A DNA stretch of 33,599 bases from JAEUMW01 sp039807745. GTDB lineage: Bacteria; Pseudomonadota; Gammaproteobacteria; Burkholderiales; JAEUMW01. Shown piece by piece: positions 30,209 through 33,599 of this stretch. The translations under genes and the position numbers were made by a program. The stretch's first letter is position 1. Each line of letters opens with the position of its first letter. The notes beneath the pieces were generated by a model, which had not been told where the DNA came from, searched no databases, and saw only the letters and a list, made by a program, of their open reading frames with translations. The DNA lies in contig JBDHRV010000019.1 in the NCBI GenBank assembly GCA_039807745.1, positions 1 through 33,599 on the forward strand. Reading direction: 5' to 3'.

Positions 30209-30846
30209 GGCTCGACGAAATTAGGAGGCTCAACCCGAGAGAGATCGCCTCTTGGCCACTGATCCCTAAGCTCGGCACGCTGTTTCTGCTTTTTCTGCTG
30301 TTGCTGGGAGCCGGGTACTGGTTCGTCTGGCAGCATCAGATCGGAGAACTGGACGCGGCGAAGAAGAAAGAGGACGAGCTTCGCACGACGTTTCTGGAGA
30401 AGAAGAAGAAAGCTATCAATTTGGACGCATACCGGAAGCAACTTGCAGACATTGAGCAATCGTTCGGCGCGTTGCTCAAGCAACTTCCGAACAAGTCAGA
30501 GATGGACGCCCTACTTACTGACATCAACCAAGCCGGTTTGGGCAGAGGTCTCCAATTCGAGCTCTTCCGTCCTGCAAGCCAGGAGTCAATGTCGGACTTC
30601 TACGCGGAGTTGCCGATCACGCTCAAGGTGTCGGGCAACTACCACGACATGGGCGCTTTCGCCAGTGACGTTGCTCAACTGCCCCGTATCGTGACGCTCA
30701 ATGACTTGTCAATTTCGGCTGCCAAGGACGGGTCGCTCACAATGGACGCGATTGCCAAGACCTATCGTTACCTCGATGAAGACGAACTCGCCCGGCAAAA
30801 GAAGGCGATTCGTGAGAAAGCCGCACGCGAGAGAGCAAAGAAATGA
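30205..30846 (+). CDS. pilO: Type IV pilus alignment protein PilO
   Basis: 213 residues. A short cytoplasmic segment, a transmembrane helix (about 24-45, LGTLFLLFLLLLGAGYWFVW), a lysine- and glutamate-rich coiled coil (about 50-95) and a periplasmic ferredoxin-like domain. It heterodimerises with PilN and binds PilP. Start ATG at 30205 overlaps the pilN stop; its stop overlaps the pilP ATG. The lysine-rich stretch KKKKA is unusual in length but lies in the coiled coil. Confidence 0.93.
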   Translation: MRLDEIRRLNPREIASWPLIPKLGTLFLLFLLLLGAGYWFVWQHQIGELDAAKKKEDELRTTFLEKKKKAINLDAYRKQLADIEQSFGALLKQLPNKSEMDALLTDINQAGLGRGLQFELFRPASQESMSDFYAELPITLKVSGNYHDMGAFASDVAQLPRIVTLNDLSISAAKDGSLTMDAIAKTYRYLDEDELARQKKAIREKAARERAKK

Positions 30847-31364
30847 GACGACTGAAGCCTGCCTTCCTCTGCGCTTCCTTGCTGCTGGTAGGTTGTGGAG
30901 GAGAGCCTTACGGGGACCTTAAGCAGTTCGTGAAGGAATCGGACAGCCTGCCGCGTGGACGGATCGAACCGCTGCCCGAGGTCAAGCCGTACGAACCGGT
31001 CGCCTACAACTCTTTCGATCTCTCCGATCCATTCAGACCGAGAAAGGTGGAACAGGCAAAGGGAAGCGGCGGCCTTGCGCCAGATATGAACCGACGCAAG
31101 GAGGCACTGGAAGCGTATCCACTCGACAACCTGCGAATGGTAGGTACGCTCGAACAGAGTCGCGGTATCTTTGCCCTTGTCAGGACGCCCGATAACACGC
31201 TGTACCGTGTGAGCCAGGGCAACTACATCGGCCAGAACTTTGGGTTCATCACTCAGATCACCGACTCTTCGGTCACGCTGAAGGAAATCGTTCAGGACGG
31301 CGCCGGCGACTGGAGCGAGCGCGTCAGCACACTGCAGCTCTTGGAAGAGGAACAGAAGAAATGA
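30843..31364 (+). CDS. pilP: Type IV pilus lipoprotein PilP
   Basis: 173 residues. A lipoprotein signal peptide with lipobox LVGC (acylated Cys18), then an extended, disordered linker (about 20-85) with SFDLSDPFRPRK, the part that contacts PilN/PilO. A C-terminal beta-sandwich, about 95-165 (LDNLRMVGTL to VTLKEIVQDG), binds the N0 domain of PilQ. It bridges the inner-membrane complex and the secretin. ATG at 30843 overlaps the pilO stop and its stop overlaps pilQ, both as ATGA. No conserved part seems to be missing. Confidence 0.93.
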   Translation: MRRLKPAFLCASLLLVGCGGEPYGDLKQFVKESDSLPRGRIEPLPEVKPYEPVAYNSFDLSDPFRPRKVEQAKGSGGLAPDMNRRKEALEAYPLDNLRMVGTLEQSRGIFALVRTPDNTLYRVSQGNYIGQNFGFITQITDSSVTLKEIVQDGAGDWSERVSTLQLLEEEQKK

Positions 31365-33496
31365 ACCGACTCTCTCTTCGTCTGACCAAACTCGTGGCAG
31401 GCGGTGTGCTCATCGCGACTGCGTCACTTGCTGGCTTTGTTGCCAATGCCACGGAGGTGTCGACCAGCAACGCGATTGAGACTCTCGATGTCTCGCCGCA
31501 GCAGGGCGGTAAAGTAGTCGTAAAGGTGGGTCTGCAGCAGCCCGCTTCGGGGGTGCCGGCAGGCTTTGCCGTGCTGAACCCGCCTCGTGTCGTGTTCGAT
31601 CTTCCGGCCACGGCGAACTCGCTTGGCAGGACGTCGCAGCAGGTAAGTGATGGAGACCTGCGTAGCATAAACGTCGTCCAGGCAGGCGAGCGCACACGCA
31701 TCGTAATGAATCTCAACCGACCCATGAGTTATGACGCCAAGGTGGACGGGCGTGCGATTCTGGTTACGTTGGTGCCCCAGTCCGGAGGCGCTGTGGCGGC
31801 GACGCCCGCCACGCGGTTCGCAGACGCGTTACCGTCGGCGCAGACGCACGCTATTCGGGATATTGACTTCCGGCGCGGCAAGAGTGGGGAAGGGCAAGTC
31901 ATTATCGATCTTTCGGATAACGCCACCGGTATCGACCTCCGTGTGCAGGGCAAGAGCATTGTGATCGATATGCCCGATACCGCACTGCCGAAAAACCTTG
32001 AGCGCCGCCTCAACGTAACCGATTTTGCGACAGCCGTTCAGACCATAACAGCCACAGGACATGCAGGAAACACGAAAGTTGTGATCGAGCCGAAGGGATT
32101 GTGGGAGCATTCTGCCTATCAAACGGACAATCGCCTGACCGTAGAAGTCCGGCAGATCGTCGAGGACCCGAACAAGCTGGTGCAAGGCAGCCGTCAGGGC
32201 TACAGCGGGGAAAAGCTCTCCCTGAACTTCCAGAACGTGGACGTCCGTGCTGTGTTGCAGGTTATCGCAGACTTCACGGGTCTGAACATTATCACCAGCG
32301 ACACGGTAACCGGAAATCTCACACTGAGACTGAAGGACGTTCCTTGGGACCAGGCGCTTGACATCATTTTGCAGGCCAAGGGACTCGACATGCGCAAGAA
32401 CGGCAACGTTGTCTGGATCGCACCGCGCGACGAGTTGGCGACGAAGGAGAAACTTGCCTTGGAATCGCAACAGCAAATCGCGGATCTCGAGCCAACGCGC
32501 ACCGAAAGTTTTCAACTCAATTACCAGAAGGGCGACAATGTCATTAAAATTCTCACCGATGATCGGCAGCGCCTGTTGTCCCGACGCGGTAGTGCAGTCT
32601 ATGATCCACGTACAAATACGGTCTTTGTTCAAGATACTGCAAGCCGCTTGGAGGAGATCCGGAAGCTGATCGGGAAGATCGACGTGCCGGTGCGTCAGGT
32701 TATGATCGAAGCAAGGATAGTCGAAGCTATCGACACCTTCGCACGCAACCTGGGTGTGAAGCTCGGCTACAACGACATGACGGGCAAGGGCACCCAGCTC
32801 GGTGGCGGTTCAACGCGGGGCTTGGTCGGTGGTCAGCTTGCGGCCACCGGCTATACTACCGGGCAGATCAGCACACCGGTTCCGTCCATGGACCAGTCAC
32901 TCAGCGTGAATCTACCGGCCTCGCCCATCGCCGGATTCAACCCTGCGGCTTTCTCTCTGTTGCTGTTCAACTCGGCAGGAACCAAGTTTCTGAACCTCGA
33001 GCTTTCTGCGCTGCAAGCTGACTCCAAGGGCAAGATTATCTCGAGTCCGAGGGTGGTAACTGCCGACCAAGTCGAGGCGAGCATCGAACAGGGCACGGAG
33101 ATTCCGTATCAGCAGGCGACCGCAAGCGGAGCCACCAGTGTTCAGTTCAAGAAAGCAACGCTTAGTCTTAAGGTCAAGCCGCAGATCACACCGGATGACA
33201 ACGTGATAATGACCGTGGACGTGCACAAGGACCGTGTCGGCGTAGAAACTAGATCGGGACCATCAATCGACACCAAGCAGGTAAGTACACAGGTCCTCGT
33301 GGAAAACGGCGGAACTGTGGTTATCGGTGGAATATACGAGCAAGAGGAAAGGTCCGAGACCAGAAAGGTTCCCGCACTGGGTGACGTACCTGTGATCGGG
33401 TTTCTGTTCAAACAGAATCAGCGCAAAGACGACAAGACCGAGCTTCTCGTTTTTATCTCCCCAAAGATCATCAAAGATACGTTGGCGACGCGCTGA
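31361..33496 (+). CDS. pilQ: Type IV pilus secretin PilQ
   Basis: 711 residues, forming the outer-membrane gate for the pilus fibre. A signal peptide covers about 1-30. Two AMIN domains (about 37-137 and 164-265) bind peptidoglycan. N0/STN follows at about 288-345 (LNFQNVDVRAVLQVIADFTG) and a secretin N1 domain at about 375-450. The secretin barrel runs from about 490 to 705, with the signature GGTVVIGGIYEQEE and GDVPVIGFLFK. ATG at 31361 overlaps pilP by ATGA. It ends the pilMNOPQ operon; aroK and aroB often come next, and a possible aroK start is at the window edge. Confidence 0.95.
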   Translation: MNRLSLRLTKLVAGGVLIATASLAGFVANATEVSTSNAIETLDVSPQQGGKVVVKVGLQQPASGVPAGFAVLNPPRVVFDLPATANSLGRTSQQVSDGDLRSINVVQAGERTRIVMNLNRPMSYDAKVDGRAILVTLVPQSGGAVAATPATRFADALPSAQTHAIRDIDFRRGKSGEGQVIIDLSDNATGIDLRVQGKSIVIDMPDTALPKNLERRLNVTDFATAVQTITATGHAGNTKVVIEPKGLWEHSAYQTDNRLTVEVRQIVEDPNKLVQGSRQGYSGEKLSLNFQNVDVRAVLQVIADFTGLNIITSDTVTGNLTLRLKDVPWDQALDIILQAKGLDMRKNGNVVWIAPRDELATKEKLALESQQQIADLEPTRTESFQLNYQKGDNVIKILTDDRQRLLSRRGSAVYDPRTNTVFVQDTASRLEEIRKLIGKIDVPVRQVMIEARIVEAIDTFARNLGVKLGYNDMTGKGTQLGGGSTRGLVGGQLAATGYTTGQISTPVPSMDQSLSVNLPASPIAGFNPAAFSLLLFNSAGTKFLNLELSALQADSKGKIISSPRVVTADQVEASIEQGTEIPYQQATASGATSVQFKKATLSLKVKPQITPDDNVIMTVDVHKDRVGVETRSGPSIDTKQVSTQVLVENGGTVVIGGIYEQEERSETRKVPALGDVPVIGFLFKQNQRKDDKTELLVFISPKIIKDTLATR

Positions 33497-33579
33497 TGCT
33501 GACTACGCGATATTTCCCAGGGGTCGGGCACCTTCCCGCCCCGGGCAAGCGTCGAGCGCTGGTTCTGCGCGAGATCTGA
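33496..33579 (+). other. Small ORF, 27 codons, overlapping the pilQ stop
   Basis: The pilQ stop and an ATG overlap as TGATG (33494-33498), followed by 27 codons (MLTTRYFPGVGHLPAPGK...) before TGA at 33577-33579. A re-initiating ribosome could use it. The sequence has no recognisable domain and could be chance. It may be only part of the pilQ to aroK spacer. Confidence 0.25.
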
Positions 33580-33587
33580 GCTCCGGT

Positions 33588-33599
33588 GTGAATTCCGGC
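33588..33599 (+). CDS. Possible first codons of shikimate kinase AroK (very uncertain)
   Basis: A GTG at 33588 gives VNSG and runs off the window. In betaproteobacteria aroK usually follows pilQ, and shikimate kinases begin with a short leader before IFLVG. Four codons cannot identify a gene; the call rests on gene order only. Confidence 0.2.

Noticed and set aside
1..33599. Mobile elements, CRISPR arrays, toxin-antitoxin or defence modules
   Set aside because: No transposase, integrase, direct-repeat array or defence domain is seen; all large genes belong to housekeeping families and composition is even.

Overview
This window reads as an ordinary stretch of core chromosome from an aerobic, high-GC betaproteobacterium. 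The evidence is gene content and order: dusB-fis-purH-purD, divergent cytochrome c4 / engB followed by hemB, rubredoxin divergent from thiD-thiE-hemL, amgK-murU divergent from lptD-surA, and mrcA divergent from pilMNOPQ. Oxygen-dependent HemF, a UbiH-type hydroxylase and a dihaem cytochrome c4 suggest aerobic respiration. I see no insertion sequence, prophage, CRISPR array, rRNA or tRNA. The species is not identified.

Layout. 1-5033 (minus): a branched-chain amino acid-type ABC importer, livK-livH-livM-livG-livF, with a truncated yjbQ gene at the left edge. 5034-5422: a long intergenic region with a minus-strand intrinsic terminator and a palindrome at the likely livK promoter. 5423-10479 (minus): dusB-fis-purH-purD-hemF (tRNA modification, nucleoid protein, purine and haem synthesis), probably one operon. 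10626-14922 (minus): amgK-murU-pepP-ubiH, combining peptidoglycan sugar recycling, an aminopeptidase and a ubiquinone hydroxylase. 14967-19480 (plus): lptD-surA-rsmA, for outer-membrane assembly and 16S rRNA dimethylation; pdxA, often found between surA and rsmA, is absent. 19458-20047 (minus): rubredoxin and glyoxalase I. 20118-22900 (plus): thiD-thiE-hemL. 22881-23504 (minus): cytochrome c4. 23591-25390 (plus): engB and hemB. 25396-28363 (minus): mrcA (PBP1A) and a small conserved gene of unknown function. 28515-33496 (plus): pilM-N-O-P-Q, the type IV pilus alignment complex and secretin, each joined to the next by an ATGA overlap. The right edge holds a 27-codon ORF and possibly the first codons of aroK.

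How the genes work together. HemL, HemB and HemF supply haem, which cytochrome c4 needs. ThiD and ThiE make thiamine phosphate. AmgK and MurU return N-acetylmuramic acid to UDP-MurNAc, the precursor pathway that PBP1A ultimately uses. SurA chaperones outer-membrane beta-barrels such as LptD.

The most interesting item is not protein-coding. On the minus strand between engB and hemB (about 24308 down to 24207) lie four consecutive hairpins. The second has a pyrimidine-rich loop containing CCUCC, complementary to the Shine-Dalgarno core, and the last is followed by five U residues. This looks like a compact trans-acting small RNA. Its terminator is encoded inside the last codons of engB. It may belong to a known betaproteobacterial family, so it is a candidate rather than a demonstrated novelty.
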